A stretch of 64,000 nt of DNA, taken from NCBI RefSeq assembly GCF_000204015.1, contig NZ_GL883077.1:1843401-1907400 (forward strand). Reading direction: 5' to 3'. The translations under genes were made by a program, and so were the position numbers. Of the stretch, positions 25,167 to 34,159 are shown one piece after another (the first letter of the stretch is position 1; the number at the start of each line of letters is the position of its first letter). The notes under the pieces are model-generated. The model saw nothing but the letters and a program-made list of their open reading frames with translations, did no database searches and was not told the DNA's origin. The stretch comes from Asticcacaulis biprosthecium C19. GTDB taxonomy: Bacteria > Pseudomonadota > Alphaproteobacteria > Caulobacterales > Caulobacteraceae.

Positions 25167-26627
25167 TCACGCGTCGTCGACGAACTCGGCTTCTTCGGTG
25201 TTGGTGCGGGTGACGCGGGCGACGCGCAGGGCGTTGGTTGAGCCCGACTTGCCGAACGGCATGCCGGCCACGATCACGATATCCTGGCCCGGTTCGGAAA
25301 TGCCTTCCGTGCGGGCCAGCTTGGTGGCGACGGCCACCGTCTCGGTCATCGAGTGGGTAATCGGCGTCAGGACCGGGTGCACGCCCCAGGTCAGGGCCAG
25401 GCGGCGGGCCGTCTGCATATTTGGGGTCAGCCCCATGATCGGCGCGGTCGGGCGTTCGCGGGCGACGCGCATCACGGTGCTCGACGAATTGGTCATGGCG
25501 GCGATGGCCGAGGCGTCGATAGTCTGGGCGACCTGACGGGCAGCGGCAGCAATGGCGCCCGAGGTGCTCTTTTCCGGTTCCGGGCGGCGGCGATCGGTCA
25601 TGGTGCGCCAGCCGTCGTCCTGTTCGACGCGGGCAATGATGCGGTCCATGATGGTCACGGCTTCGATCGGGTACTGGCCGGCGGCGGTTTCGGCCGACAG
25701 CATGACAGCGTCGGCGCCGTCGAACACGGCGGTCGCCACGTCGGAAGCTTCGGCGCGGGTCGGGGTCGGGGCGGTGATCATCGATTCCAGCATCTGGGTG
25801 GCGACGATGACGGGCTTACCATGGGCGCGGGCAGCCTGGACGATACGCTTCTGGGCCAGGGGAACTTCTTCGGGCGGCAGTTCGACGCCCAGATCGCCGC
25901 GGGCGACCATGACGGCGTCGGACAGGCGGATGATCTCTTCAAGATTGTCCAGAGCCTGCGGCTTTTCGAGCTTGGACAGCACCCAGGCGCGGCCCTTGAT
26001 GATTTCGCGCGCTTCAAGGACGTCTTCAGGACGCTGGACGAAGCTCAGGCCGACATATTCGATGCCGCGCTCCAGAGCGAACTCCATGTCGGAGCGGTCT
26101 TTTTCGGTCAGGGCCGGGATCGGCAGGACGACGTCCGGGACATTGACGCCCTTGCGGTCACTGAGCCGTCCGCCGATGACCACGATGGTTTCCAGATGAT
26201 CTTCGCGCACATGGGTGACACGCAGCTTAAGCTTGCCGTCGTCCAGCAGCAGGTGCGAGCCGATCTGGGCGGCGGCGATGATTTCGGGGTGGGGCAGGGT
26301 GGCGCGGCGGGAATCGCCCGGCGTCGGGTTCAGGTCGAGGCGGAACGGCTGGCCGGGAGTCAGCACCACGGCACCGCCCATGAAGCGACCGACGCGCAGT
26401 TTCGGGCCCTGGACGTCAGCCAGGATGCCGATCGGATGTTTGGTTTTTGCTTCGAGGTCGCGGATCAGGTCGATGTTGCGACCGTGGTCCTCATGACTGC
26501 CGTGCGAAAAATTCAGCCGGAAAACGTCGGCGCCCGCCTGGTGCAATTGCGCCAGCATGTCAGCGTTTGAGCTGGCAGGGCCTAAGGTGGCGACGATCTT
26601 GGTTTTGCGGCGGCGGAGGATTTTCAA
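25167..26627 (-). CDS. pyk: Pyruvate kinase
   Basis: A pyruvate kinase of about 486 residues, converting phosphoenolpyruvate and ADP to pyruvate and ATP. Signature text includes KTKIVATLGPASS at the N-terminus, FRLNFSHGSHEDH (Arg/Asn/Ser ligands), ILADVQGPKLRVG, the ISKLEKP-like VLSKLEKPQAL with catalytic Lys, VMVARGDLGVELP, and MLESMITAPTPTRAEASDVATAV. The start is uncertain. TTG 26627 gives LKILRRRKTKIVATLG, which fits the family; the only longer start, GTG 26708, adds 27 unlike residues. The barrel plus C-terminal domain are complete. Confidence 0.95.
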   Translation of the reverse strand: MKILRRRKTKIVATLGPASSNADMLAQLHQAGADVFRLNFSHGSHEDHGRNIDLIRDLEAKTKHPIGILADVQGPKLRVGRFMGGAVVLTPGQPFRLDLNPTPGDSRRATLPHPEIIAAAQIGSHLLLDDGKLKLRVTHVREDHLETIVVIGGRLSDRKGVNVPDVVLPIPALTEKDRSDMEFALERGIEYVGLSFVQRPEDVLEAREIIKGRAWVLSKLEKPQALDNLEEIIRLSDAVMVARGDLGVELPPEEVPLAQKRIVQAARAHGKPVIVATQMLESMITAPTPTRAEASDVATAVFDGADAVMLSAETAAGQYPIEAVTIMDRIIARVEQDDGWRTMTDRRRPEPEKSTSGAIAAAARQVAQTIDASAIAAMTNSSSTVMRVARERPTAPIMGLTPNMQTARRLALTWGVHPVLTPITHSMTETVAVATKLARTEGISEPGQDIVIVAGMPFGKSGSTNALRVARVTRTNTEEAEFVDDA

Positions 26628-26988
26628 TGCACGACTCGTTGAAAAGGTTCGTTTTTTCTCACGTTGCCCTGACGTGCAATAAGGCCCGGCGGGCAATCGG
26701 CGCCACAAAGCCCTTGTTCTGCCTCAGGGTCAAGTCAAATTTAGGTGGTGGGATGACAGCGTTGTCTTTAGGCGATATAGTTAAATATCGCCTAAGACGC
26801 ATTCGCACTTGTCGGACAAAAGGTCGCAGGCTAACGTAGAAGTAAGCAAATCGTAAAAATCTTCGCTCGAACGATGTTTTTCATTTGCCAACCATGCAAA
26901 AGCGCGCTTTTTGCAATTTGATTTAATTAATCGGTGAGGTCAGGGTCGCGCCGCGTCACTCATCGCATAACGTGTACAGGCAGGTAAA
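26628..26988. other. Divergent regulatory region between pyk and the FHS transporter
   Basis: The gap holds no gene. It contains an inverted repeat TTAGGCGATAT (26768-26778) with ATATCGCCTAA (26785-26795) and a near-palindrome beginning TGCAAAAGCGCGC at 26895-26915. The second resembles a LacI-family operator and sits about 75 bases before the transporter start. Confidence 0.45.
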
Positions 26989-28338
26989 ATGTCAGAATCT
27001 CAAACCGCAACCAAACCAGTTGGCGGTCTCGCCCTGGCGGTTGTTTATGTGACAGCGCTCTTCTTTATATGGGCGCTGGTTACCAATCTTCTCGATCCGC
27101 TGTTGAAGACGATGAAGACCGTCTTCACCCTGACCCCAGTCCAGGCCAACCTTACCGGTTTCGCCTTCTTTATCGCGTACGGTGTGATGTCGCTGCCGTC
27201 GGCGGCTTTCCTCTCCAAGATTGGCTATGCCAATTCGGTGATGGTCGGTCTGGCCGGCATCGTTATCGGTTGCTTTATGGCGATCGCCGCCGCGCACATG
27301 CACGTCTACACCATCTTCCTGATCGCCCTGTTCGTCATGGCCTCGGGCGTGACCTTGCTTCAGGTTGCCGCCAACCCGCTGATCGCCTCGATGGGCAAGC
27401 CTGAAGGCTCGGCCTTCCGCCTAAACCTGTCGCAGTCGTTCAATTCACTGGGTGCGGCCTGTGGCCTGTTCTTCGGCGCCAAGTTCCTGCTGAACGGCGA
27501 AATCTTCGAAAAAGACGTGGTCATCACCGATGTCATGCGTGAAGAAGCCCTGGGCTTCGTCTCGAACGTCTATCTCGGTATCGGCTGTGCGCTTCTGGCC
27601 TTCATCATCGCTATCTTCCTGGTCCGTCACAAGATCACGGCTGCGGCTCCGAAGACCGGCAAGCTGGTTCTGCCGTTCGTTGCCCTGACCTCGAAATGGG
27701 CCAATCTCGGCTCGCTCGGCATCTTCCTGTATGTCGGCGCCGAAGTGGCTATCTCCCTCAACCTGCTCCTGTTCCTCGAGCAGAAGAACATCCTGAACAT
27801 CGAAGCCCAATCGGCGGGTCAGTTGACCACCTTCTACATGCTGTTCGCCATGATCGGCCGTTTCACCGGTTCGGCCCTGCTGCGGGTGGTCAAGGACTAC
27901 TATCTGCTGGCCTTCGTGGCTGTCGGCGCCATCGCGCTGAGCCTGGTGGTTATCTTCACCAAGGACCTGATTCCTTCGGCGCATGAGGGCATGATCAATG
28001 TCATCCTGACGGAAGTTCCGGTGACCACCGGCCTGATCCCGGCCTTTGCGGCACTGCTGATCGGCCTGTTCAACTCGATCATGTTCCCGACCATCTTTAC
28101 GCTGACCCTGCAACGTTCCTCGGCGCCGACCTCGGCGACCTCGGGTCTGCTCTGCATGGCCATCGTCGGCGGCGCTTTCCTGCCGCTGGCCTTTGCCAAG
28201 ATCCAGGAAATGACCGGCAGCATGTCGATGGGCTTCATCGCTCCGCTGATCTGCTACGTCTACGTCCTGTGGTTTGCTTTTGCGGCCAAGAAGGCCCCGA
28301 CTCACGCCATCGAAGAAGGCGTCAGCTCGGGTCACTAA
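26989..28338 (+). CDS. FHS-family sugar:H+ symporter (hexose transporter)
   Basis: A 449-residue twelve-helix transporter of the fucose-galactose-glucose symporter family, distinct from fucP in this window. Helix 1 reads ALFFIWALVTNLLDPLLK. Helices 4-5 have LLQVAANPLIASMGKPEGSAFRLNLSQSFNSLG and helix 10 NSIMFPTIFTLTLQ. ATG 26989 follows AGGCAGG. It is separated from a Mak-type fructokinase gene by a strong terminator. Mannose, fructose or glucose uptake is likely, given the kinase, but not proven. Confidence 0.88.
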   Translation: MSESQTATKPVGGLALAVVYVTALFFIWALVTNLLDPLLKTMKTVFTLTPVQANLTGFAFFIAYGVMSLPSAAFLSKIGYANSVMVGLAGIVIGCFMAIAAAHMHVYTIFLIALFVMASGVTLLQVAANPLIASMGKPEGSAFRLNLSQSFNSLGAACGLFFGAKFLLNGEIFEKDVVITDVMREEALGFVSNVYLGIGCALLAFIIAIFLVRHKITAAAPKTGKLVLPFVALTSKWANLGSLGIFLYVGAEVAISLNLLLFLEQKNILNIEAQSAGQLTTFYMLFAMIGRFTGSALLRVVKDYYLLAFVAVGAIALSLVVIFTKDLIPSAHEGMINVILTEVPVTTGLIPAFAALLIGLFNSIMFPTIFTLTLQRSSAPTSATSGLLCMAIVGGAFLPLAFAKIQEMTGSMSMGFIAPLICYVYVLWFAFAAKKAPTHAIEEGVSSGH

Positions 28339-28355
28339 ATCGCGTTTGGTAACGG

Positions 28356-28385
28356 CCCCCGGGTGTCAAAACCCGGGGGTTTTTT
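28356..28385 (+). terminator. Rho-independent terminator after the FHS transporter
   Basis: The stem CCCCCGGGT (28356-28364) pairs with ACCCGGGGG (28371-28379) around a 6-base loop and is followed by six T residues. It lies only 17 bases after the transporter stop. Expression of the downstream kinase would need read-through or its own start. Confidence 0.92.
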
Positions 28386-28422
28386 CTGCTTTCGAATTCT
28401 TAAAACAAAGACTGAAAATTTA

Positions 28423-29349
28423 ATGCTGTATGTCGGTGTAGACTTTGGGGGAACCAAGATCGAAGCGGCAGCCCTGTCGCAGAATGGTACCTTCCTGTCG
28501 CGTCAGCGTGAACCCAACCCGGGCAATTACAAGGACGCGCTTGAGACGGTCTGCCAGTTGATCGCCCGGGTCGAAGCCGAAGCCAAGCAGGCCGATCCCA
28601 GCCTGGCCACCCGCGTCGCCACCATCGGGGTCGGCGCGCCCGGTTCGGTCAGTCCGCGTACCGGTGTGATGCGCAACGCCAATTCGACCTGGCTGAACGG
28701 CATGACCTTTCGTGAGGACCTGGAGGCCGCTATCAAGCGCCCGGTCCGCCTGGCCAACGACGCCAACTGCCTGGCGCTCAGTGAAGCGATCGATGGCGCC
28801 GCCAAGGGACTGAAATCCGTTTTTGCGATCATCGTTGGTACCGGCTGTGGTGGCGGCCTGGTGATCGATGGTCATCTGATCGAAGGCGCCAACGGGCTGA
28901 CCGGCGAATGGGGCCATATTCCCCTACCGTGGCAAAAACCTGAAGAATTTCCCGGACCGACCTGCTGGTGCGGCCATAAGGGGTGTTTGGAGACCTGGGT
29001 GTCGGGCACCGGTTTCGCCCGAGATTTCCACGCCGTGACCGGCAAGGCGCTGCGCAGCGAGGAGATCATCAATGGCATGCGGTCCGGTGATGCAGAATGC
29101 GAAGCCGCTTTCGATCGCCTGATGGACCGGCTGGGCCGGGCCATGGCGGTGACCGTCAATATGCTGGACCCCGATGCGTTTGTATTCGGCGGCGGGCTGT
29201 CCAACGTGCATGAAATTTATGACCGTCTGCCGGCTAAGATCCTGCCGCACGTGTTCAGTGACGGCTGGCAGGCGGAGCTGAAGCCGGCCCAGTGGGGCGA
29301 TAGTTCCGGCGTGCGGGGCGCCGCCTATTTGTGGGCTCAGGGGCACTAG
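28423..29349 (+). CDS. mak: ROK-family fructokinase (Mak-like)
   Basis: A 308-residue ROK kinase. The phosphate motif DFGGTKIEAAAL is at the N-terminus. The catalytic Asp is in RLANDANCLALSEAIDGAAKG, and the zinc-binding ROK signature reads CWCGHKGCLETWVSG. The text ANSTWLNGMTFREDL and the C-terminal GDSSGVRGAAYLWAQ match E. coli Mak (YajF), which phosphorylates fructose and mannose. ATG 28423 gives the family start MLYVGVDFGG. It sits after the transporter terminator and immediately before a secreted esterase gene. Confidence 0.9.
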   Translation: MLYVGVDFGGTKIEAAALSQNGTFLSRQREPNPGNYKDALETVCQLIARVEAEAKQADPSLATRVATIGVGAPGSVSPRTGVMRNANSTWLNGMTFREDLEAAIKRPVRLANDANCLALSEAIDGAAKGLKSVFAIIVGTGCGGGLVIDGHLIEGANGLTGEWGHIPLPWQKPEEFPGPTCWCGHKGCLETWVSGTGFARDFHAVTGKALRSEEIINGMRSGDAECEAAFDRLMDRLGRAMAVTVNMLDPDAFVFGGGLSNVHEIYDRLPAKILPHVFSDGWQAELKPAQWGDSSGVRGAAYLWAQGH

Positions 29350-29426
29350 CCCAAAACGTCGGTGTGAGTCTGCGCTTGTCGCTGCGGCGGATTTTTGCCA
29401 AGCTCAAGAAAAACAGGGGCGGAATC

Positions 29427-31151
29427 ATGATCCGGAACAGTCTGATCGGTCTCACCGTAGCGGTGCTGGCAACAACAGCCGCTGCCCAGACCCCGCCGCC
29501 CAAAAGTCCCAACGGTCGTTTCAACCTGGTCATTCCGCCTGGAAGGCCGAAGGTGGCGCCACCGACCGTCATGACGGCGCCGCCTGTTCAGGTCCAGTCC
29601 GTGCAACTCGCGCCTGTTCAGGTGCCGCCCGCTCACGGCGAACCGATCGCGCAGCAGACTGTTGAAGCACCGCCTCCGGCCCCACCCGCGCCAGCAGGTG
29701 CTCGGCCGGATATTGTGGTCGCGACCACTGCCGGTCAGTTGGGCGGCGAGGCGCTGTGGGACGGCAGCCACGTCTTCCGCGCTGTGCCGTTTGCCCGACC
29801 GCCGGTGGGTGATTTGCGCTGGCGGGCGCCACAGGACCCTACGCCGTGGCAAGGTGTGCGCTACGCCACGGAGTCCGCGGCGGCCTGTTTGCAGGTCGAT
29901 CTCGGCTGGCAGTCGGCGATGTCCAGGTCCAGTTCCGAGGACTGTCTCTATCTCGAGGTTCGTACGCCCGACACGGCAAGAAAGCTGCCGGTCATGGTCT
30001 TTATCCATGGCGGGGCCAATCGCGCCGGTGGTGCCACCGGCACGGTCATGGCCGGCTTTGCGCCCAAGGGTGTGGTCATCGTTTCGATCCCCTATCGTCT
30101 GGGCGCGCTGGGGTTTCTGTCGCATCCGGCCCTGACGCAGGAGCAGGGCGGGGCGTCCGGCAACTATGCCCTGATGGACCAGGTCAAGGCGCTGGAATGG
30201 GTGCGCGACAATATTGCGGCCTTTGGCGGTGACCCGGGCAATGTCACGATCTTTGGTCACAGCGCCGGCGCCCAGGATGTCGGCCTGTTGCTGACCTCGC
30301 CGCTGGCCAAGGGGCTGTTCCATAAGGCGATCTCGCAGTCGGGTCCGCCGCAGTTCGGTTTGCCGGCGCGCACCTTGGCGCAAAACGAGGCCATCGGGGT
30401 TGAACTGGCCAGCGAGATCAGCATGAGTCCGCCCGACAGCGCCCAGGCCCTGGCCGATCTGCGCCGCCAGCCGGCCATCTCGATCCAGGAACTGACCGAC
30501 AAGATCCCGCCACCGGTCGAGGACGCTTCCTTCATCTGGTTGCAGGCCATCGTCGACGGCAAGGCCTTGCCGCGGGCGCCGCAGGACGTATTCCGCGCCG
30601 GTGAGGCGGCCAGAGTGCCGCTGATCATCGGTGTTTCGGCGCAGGAACTGGGCCTGCACGGCGGGGAGGCCAATATCTACAAGGCGGTGTTCAACGCCTT
30701 TGGGCTGGGGCGGTTCAGGGCGATGAGCTTTTACCGGATCGACAAGGGTAAGCCGCCCAAGGCTGATCCTCTGCTGGGCGATACAGCAATGCAGATTTCG
30801 ACCGATATCATGATGCGCTGCCCGGCGGACTGGACTGCGGCGCAGATGACGCAGGCGGGGAATGAGGCGTACCTCTATCATCTGGGTGTCGATAAGGACG
30901 GCAAGATCCACCACGGCTCGGAACTGAATTTTGTGATGAACCCGCGGCCGGACGGGCAGGGGGATGCGGTGTGGCCGCCGTTGCTGGATCATTGGGTGGC
31001 CTTTGCGACGACGGGCAATCCCAACGGTCCCGGGTTGCCGCAGTGGCCGGCCTATGGCGGGGACAAGGCCTATATCGACTTTACCACCAGCGGTCCGTAT
31101 GCGCGGACACAACTGCGCGGTCCGGTGTGCGCCCTACGGGATACGCCGTGA
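29427..31151 (+). CDS. Secreted type-B carboxylesterase
   Basis: A 574-residue carboxylesterase/lipase-family protein with an N-terminal signal peptide (MIRNSLIGLTVAVLATTAAAQ) and a Pro/Gln/Val-rich linker of about 70 residues before the catalytic domain. The domain shows FRAVPFARPPVGDLRWRAPQ, SEDCLYLEV, the oxyanion FIHGGAN, the nucleophile Ser near 278 in FGHSAGAQ, an acidic residue in VSAQELGLHG and His in HHGSELNFV. It probably cleaves ester bonds outside the cytoplasm; the substrate is unknown. ATG 29427 has GGGGCGGAA upstream. The 350-base downstream gap holds the large nested repeat D. Confidence 0.9.
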   Translation: MIRNSLIGLTVAVLATTAAAQTPPPKSPNGRFNLVIPPGRPKVAPPTVMTAPPVQVQSVQLAPVQVPPAHGEPIAQQTVEAPPPAPPAPAGARPDIVVATTAGQLGGEALWDGSHVFRAVPFARPPVGDLRWRAPQDPTPWQGVRYATESAAACLQVDLGWQSAMSRSSSEDCLYLEVRTPDTARKLPVMVFIHGGANRAGGATGTVMAGFAPKGVVIVSIPYRLGALGFLSHPALTQEQGGASGNYALMDQVKALEWVRDNIAAFGGDPGNVTIFGHSAGAQDVGLLLTSPLAKGLFHKAISQSGPPQFGLPARTLAQNEAIGVELASEISMSPPDSAQALADLRRQPAISIQELTDKIPPPVEDASFIWLQAIVDGKALPRAPQDVFRAGEAARVPLIIGVSAQELGLHGGEANIYKAVFNAFGLGRFRAMSFYRIDKGKPPKADPLLGDTAMQISTDIMMRCPADWTAAQMTQAGNEAYLYHLGVDKDGKIHHGSELNFVMNPRPDGQGDAVWPPLLDHWVAFATTGNPNGPGLPQWPAYGGDKAYIDFTTSGPYARTQLRGPVCALRDTP

Positions 31152-31259
31152 CCCTTTGTGCAGTGACACCCTCCGAATTTGGAACCACGGATGGACACAG
31201 ATAAATAGGGATTTCAGGTCATTCTGATGCGCAGCGCTTAAGCGGTGCCATCGAATATT

Positions 31260-31386
31260 GTAACCGCGAATGAACGCGAATAAGCGCGAATATCAGGTCG
31301 TATTGTTTTGGCGCGTAGGCCAGGCCTTATCGGATGCGCCTTCGGCGTGCTCTCATTCGCGCTTATTCGCGTTCATTCGCGGTTAC
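31260..31386. repeat. Word-iterated inverted repeat D, inner arms
   Basis: Perfect 32-base arms at 31260-31291 and 31355-31386 are built from CGCGAATGAA / CGCGAATAAG words (start GTAACCGCGAATGAACGCG). They are nested inside the outer D arms. The 63-base loop has no gene. Confidence 0.93.
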
Positions 31387-31388
31387 AT

Positions 31389-31429
31389 ACCTTGAGACGT
31401 TGCCGCTTGACGGCGCAACGTCTCAAGGT
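31389..31429. repeat. Hairpin inside repeat D
   Basis: ACCTTGAGACGTTGC (31389-31403) pairs perfectly with its inverse at 31415-31429 around an 11-base loop. It lies between the inner right arm and the outer right arm of repeat D, so the whole gap is folded sequence. Confidence 0.88.
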
Positions 31430-31501
31430 TGGCTCAAGATCCGTGTTTATCTGTGTCCATCCGTGGTTCCCAATCTGCCTTTGGCGGGCTACAAACAGCC
31501 C

Positions 31502-31966
31502 ATGAGCGATATTCCCGAACAGTCCCTGGCCGGCCGCCTGGTCGGCGATGAGCATCATCTGCTGGTGCGTGTGTATTATGAAGATACCGACTTTTCCGGT
31601 GTCGTCTATTACGCCAACTATATGAAGTTTTTCGAGCGCGGGCGGTCCGACTATCTGCGCCTGATCGGTGTGCATCATTACGAACTGGCCCAGATGGACC
31701 CGCCACTGGCCTTCGCCGTCACCCATATCGACATCACCTACAAGGCGCCCGCCAAGATCGACGATATCGTCCTGGTCCGGTCGCGCTCTACCGGTGTCAA
31801 AGGCGCGCAGTTCTTCCTGCATCAGCGAATCGAACGCGACGGCGTGCTGTTGTGCGAAGCGCACTTCGATGCGGTCTGTATCGGCTTCGATGGGCGCCCC
31901 CGGCGGCTGCCGCGTTTGCTTGTTAACGCTATAAATCACACGGTTACCGATAAAAAACCCGAATAG
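31502..31966 (+). CDS. ybgC: Tol-Pal-associated acyl-CoA thioesterase YbgC
   Basis: A 154-residue hotdog-fold thioesterase that begins the Tol-Pal cluster in most proteobacteria. The motif VYYEDTDFSGVVYYANYMKFFERGR contains the catalytic Asp of the 4-hydroxybenzoyl-CoA thioesterase type. ATG 31502 gives MSDIPEQSLAG and is preferred over starts that would run through repeat D. No clear Shine-Dalgarno is present. tolQ starts 177 bases downstream. Confidence 0.95.
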   Translation: MSDIPEQSLAGRLVGDEHHLLVRVYYEDTDFSGVVYYANYMKFFERGRSDYLRLIGVHHYELAQMDPPLAFAVTHIDITYKAPAKIDDIVLVRSRSTGVKGAQFFLHQRIERDGVLLCEAHFDAVCIGFDGRPRRLPRLLVNAINHTVTDKKPE

Positions 31967-32143
31967 GGGGTCATGTCTCTCTTTCTCTTTGGTGCAGTTT
32001 TACGAAAAAGATGCTGACACTTTTTCTAAACGTGCTTGCACGCCATAGAATTGTCGTGAAACTTGGGGCAAAGTGCTTCACATATGGCCTAGCCACGTAT
32101 CGTGGACCTATTTTTGGGCATTAACTGTTTTTGGGGGTGCATT

Positions 32144-32848
32144 ATGAGCGCCGGAACTGCCTCTCCTGTCTCGCTGGATTTTATCGACCTGTTCATGAAC
32201 GCCGACCTGGTGGTCAAGGTGGTGATGATCGTTCTGGTCTTCTCGTCGCTGTGGTCGTGGGCGATCATCGTGCAGAAGTCGCTGTCCCTGGGTAAGATCA
32301 ACAAGGAGGCTGATACCTTCGAATCGGCGCTTGGCTCCGGGCGCGCGCTCGATGATATCGCCGCCGCGCTGGGGCCTCATCCCAAGGAACCGTTCCAGAA
32401 GCTGCTGGTGACCGTGACCTCGGCGTGGCGCGACTATAAGGGCAAGCCGATGAACCCGACCCAGGGTGAACTGCTGATGGCTCAGGTCGATCGCGAAATG
32501 TCGCATATCGTCACCTCTGAAGCCGACAGCGTTGAAGACGGCCTGTCGATCCTGGCCGTCATCGCCACCGCAACGCCTTTCCTGGGGCTGTTCGGCACGG
32601 TGTGGGGCATTATGAATGCGTTCTCGGCCATCGCCGCCCAGGGTGACACCAACCTGGCAACCGTCGCCCCGGCGATTTCCGAAGCGCTGTTCGCCACGGC
32701 CATGGGTCTGTTCGCCGCTATTCCGGCCTATGTCGCCTTCAACCTGTTCAATGCCAAGGTGTCGCGCTTCGCCAGCCGCATGGAAAGCTTTGCCGATGAA
32801 TTGATGGTGTCGCTGACGCGTCGTCTTGGCGAAAAGCTGGGGGGCTGA
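32144..32848 (+). CDS. tolQ: TolQ, proton-channel subunit of the Tol-Pal system
   Basis: A 234-residue inner-membrane protein of the ExbB/TolQ/MotA family. There are three membrane helices (about 20-43, 142-165 and 180-203); the second and third contain ATATPFLGLFGTVWGIM and AISEALFATAMGLFAAIPAY, the family proton-channel signature. With TolR it uses the proton gradient to drive TolA during envelope constriction at division. ATG 32144 follows GGGGG. Four bases separate its stop from tolR. Confidence 0.97.
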   Translation: MSAGTASPVSLDFIDLFMNADLVVKVVMIVLVFSSLWSWAIIVQKSLSLGKINKEADTFESALGSGRALDDIAAALGPHPKEPFQKLLVTVTSAWRDYKGKPMNPTQGELLMAQVDREMSHIVTSEADSVEDGLSILAVIATATPFLGLFGTVWGIMNAFSAIAAQGDTNLATVAPAISEALFATAMGLFAAIPAYVAFNLFNAKVSRFASRMESFADELMVSLTRRLGEKLGG

Positions 32849-32852
32849 TCCG

Positions 32853-33350
32853 ATGGCCATGGGTTCTGCCGGATCGGGAGGCAGCCGCCGCGGCAATCGC
32901 CGTGTCCGCCGCCGTTCAGCCCTCTCCGAAATCAACGTCACCCCGATGGTCGACGTCATGCTGGTCCTGCTGATCATCTTCATGATCTCGGCGCCGCTGC
33001 TCAATTCGGGCATCGATATCAACCTGCCCAAGACCGAAGCCGCCGCGCTCAAGGAAGAGAGCGATCCGATCACCGTGTCGGTCGACCGTGCCGGCCGCCT
33101 CTATGTCAACGACAATCCGGTAAGCTATGACACCCTGGCTCCGCGCCTGGTGGCCATGACGCAAGGTGAAACAGATCGGCCGATCTATGTCCGCGGCGAT
33201 GGCGATTCCTCGTGGAAAATGGTCGCTCAGGTAATGGGCAAGTTGTCGAGTTCCGGCTTCACCAAGATCAGCATCGTCACCGATCCGATGGGTAAGACCT
33301 CCGGCGGGGCCGCGTCTTCCGCAGCGGCCGGTACGGGGGCATCGTCTTAA
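32853..33350 (+). CDS. tolR: TolR, proton-channel subunit of the Tol-Pal system
   Basis: A 165-residue ExbD/TolR protein. A basic N-terminus is followed by SEINVTPMVDVMLVLLIIFMI, the single membrane helix with the protonatable Asp. The periplasmic domain follows, with NLPKTEAAALKEES and DPITVSVDRAGRLYVND. The C-terminus is a Ser/Gly/Ala tail. ATG 32853 gives MAMGSAGSGG. It lies between tolQ and tolA with short gaps, as in all Tol operons. Confidence 0.96.
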   Translation: MAMGSAGSGGSRRGNRRVRRRSALSEINVTPMVDVMLVLLIIFMISAPLLNSGIDINLPKTEAAALKEESDPITVSVDRAGRLYVNDNPVSYDTLAPRLVAMTQGETDRPIYVRGDGDSSWKMVAQVMGKLSSSGFTKISIVTDPMGKTSGGAASSAAAGTGASS

Positions 33351-33355
33351 GTCCT

Positions 33356-34159
33356 ATGCAGCGTCACCTTCCGTCATGGCTGGTTTCGATTCTCCTGCAC
33401 GCGGGCTTGCTGGCGATCGCCTATATCGGCTGGGCGACGTCCGCCAAACCCGTTCGTGTGACAGCGGTGGCGGTTGAAATCATTTCGGATGTGACCAGCC
33501 GGGAGATGGTGGCGACGCCTGTCGACGAACTGGCGGTCAATAAGCCGGAGCCTGTCCCTTCGGAAGCGGATGTCGCTGTGCCGGAACCGGACGCGCAACC
33601 TGCGCCGGAGCCGCAGAAGCCTGCTGCCCCGGCGAAGCCCGACAAGAAGCCTGAGCCAATAAAGAAGGATAAGGCGCCGCCCGACCCCAAGGGCAAGAAG
33701 GCGCCGGTGCCTGACAAGAAAGCACCGCAGCCTAAGACCCTGGACCTCGACAATCTTAGCAATCCGCCGCCGGCCCCGAAAAACAAGGGCCGCGCCAATC
33801 CCAATACCCAGCAAAGGAATGGCGGGTCGTTGAACGGCTCCGGGCCACAGGATGCCGGGGAGAAGGCGGAAATGGCGGCCCTGACCAAGCGATTGGGGCG
33901 CTTGTGGCGACTGAATTGCGATATTCCCGGCACGCGCCAGGTCAAGATTGTGGTCGGGTTCCAACTTTCGCGGAGCGGACGCCTGATTAAGGGGCCGACA
34001 TGGGTCAATCGCCGTTCCGACGCCGTATGGGTTTCAAACTCGCAACTCGCCATTGCGGCTGTCAATCGCGGGGCGCCCTTCACAGACCTTTCGGATGGGC
34101 TGTATGAACGCGACCTTGAAGTCGAGTTCGATGCGGAAAAGGTCTGCCGTGGCTATTAG
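33356..34159 (+). CDS. tolA: TolA, membrane-spanning Tol-Pal protein
   Basis: A 267-residue TolA with an N-terminal membrane helix (residues about 8-27, LPSWLVSILLHAGLLAIAYIGW), a Pro/Lys/Ala-rich middle (about 60-165) with repeated PxPKK patterns instead of the long helical region of E. coli TolA, and a C-terminal domain from about 180 ending DLEVEFDAEKVCRGY. The two C-terminal-domain cysteines (LNCDI and VCRGY) could form a disulfide. It bridges the inner membrane to TolB/Pal. The next gene overlaps its end and repeats the C-terminal domain. Confidence 0.92.
   Translation: MQRHLPSWLVSILLHAGLLAIAYIGWATSAKPVRVTAVAVEIISDVTSREMVATPVDELAVNKPEPVPSEADVAVPEPDAQPAPEPQKPAAPAKPDKKPEPIKKDKAPPDPKGKKAPVPDKKAPQPKTLDLDNLSNPPPAPKNKGRANPNTQQRNGGSLNGSGPQDAGEKAEMAALTKRLGRLWRLNCDIPGTRQVKIVVGFQLSRSGRLIKGPTWVNRRSDAVWVSNSQLAIAAVNRGAPFTDLSDGLYERDLEVEFDAEKVCRGY

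Larger units (their letters stand above)
31181..31470. repeat. Word-iterated inverted repeat D, outer arms
   Basis: A 25-base arm at 31181-31205 (starting GGAACCACGGATGGACACAG) has a perfect inverted copy at 31446-31470. The arms enclose two further perfect inverted repeats. The right arm ends 31 bases before the ybgC start. The words match element E before ligA. Confidence 0.93.

Noticed and set aside
31334..31501. N-terminal extension of YbgC through repeat D, and similarly of LigA through repeat E (51514-51600)
   Set aside because: The extensions translate the word repeats into low-information peptides, and both proteins begin at family-typical positions downstream.
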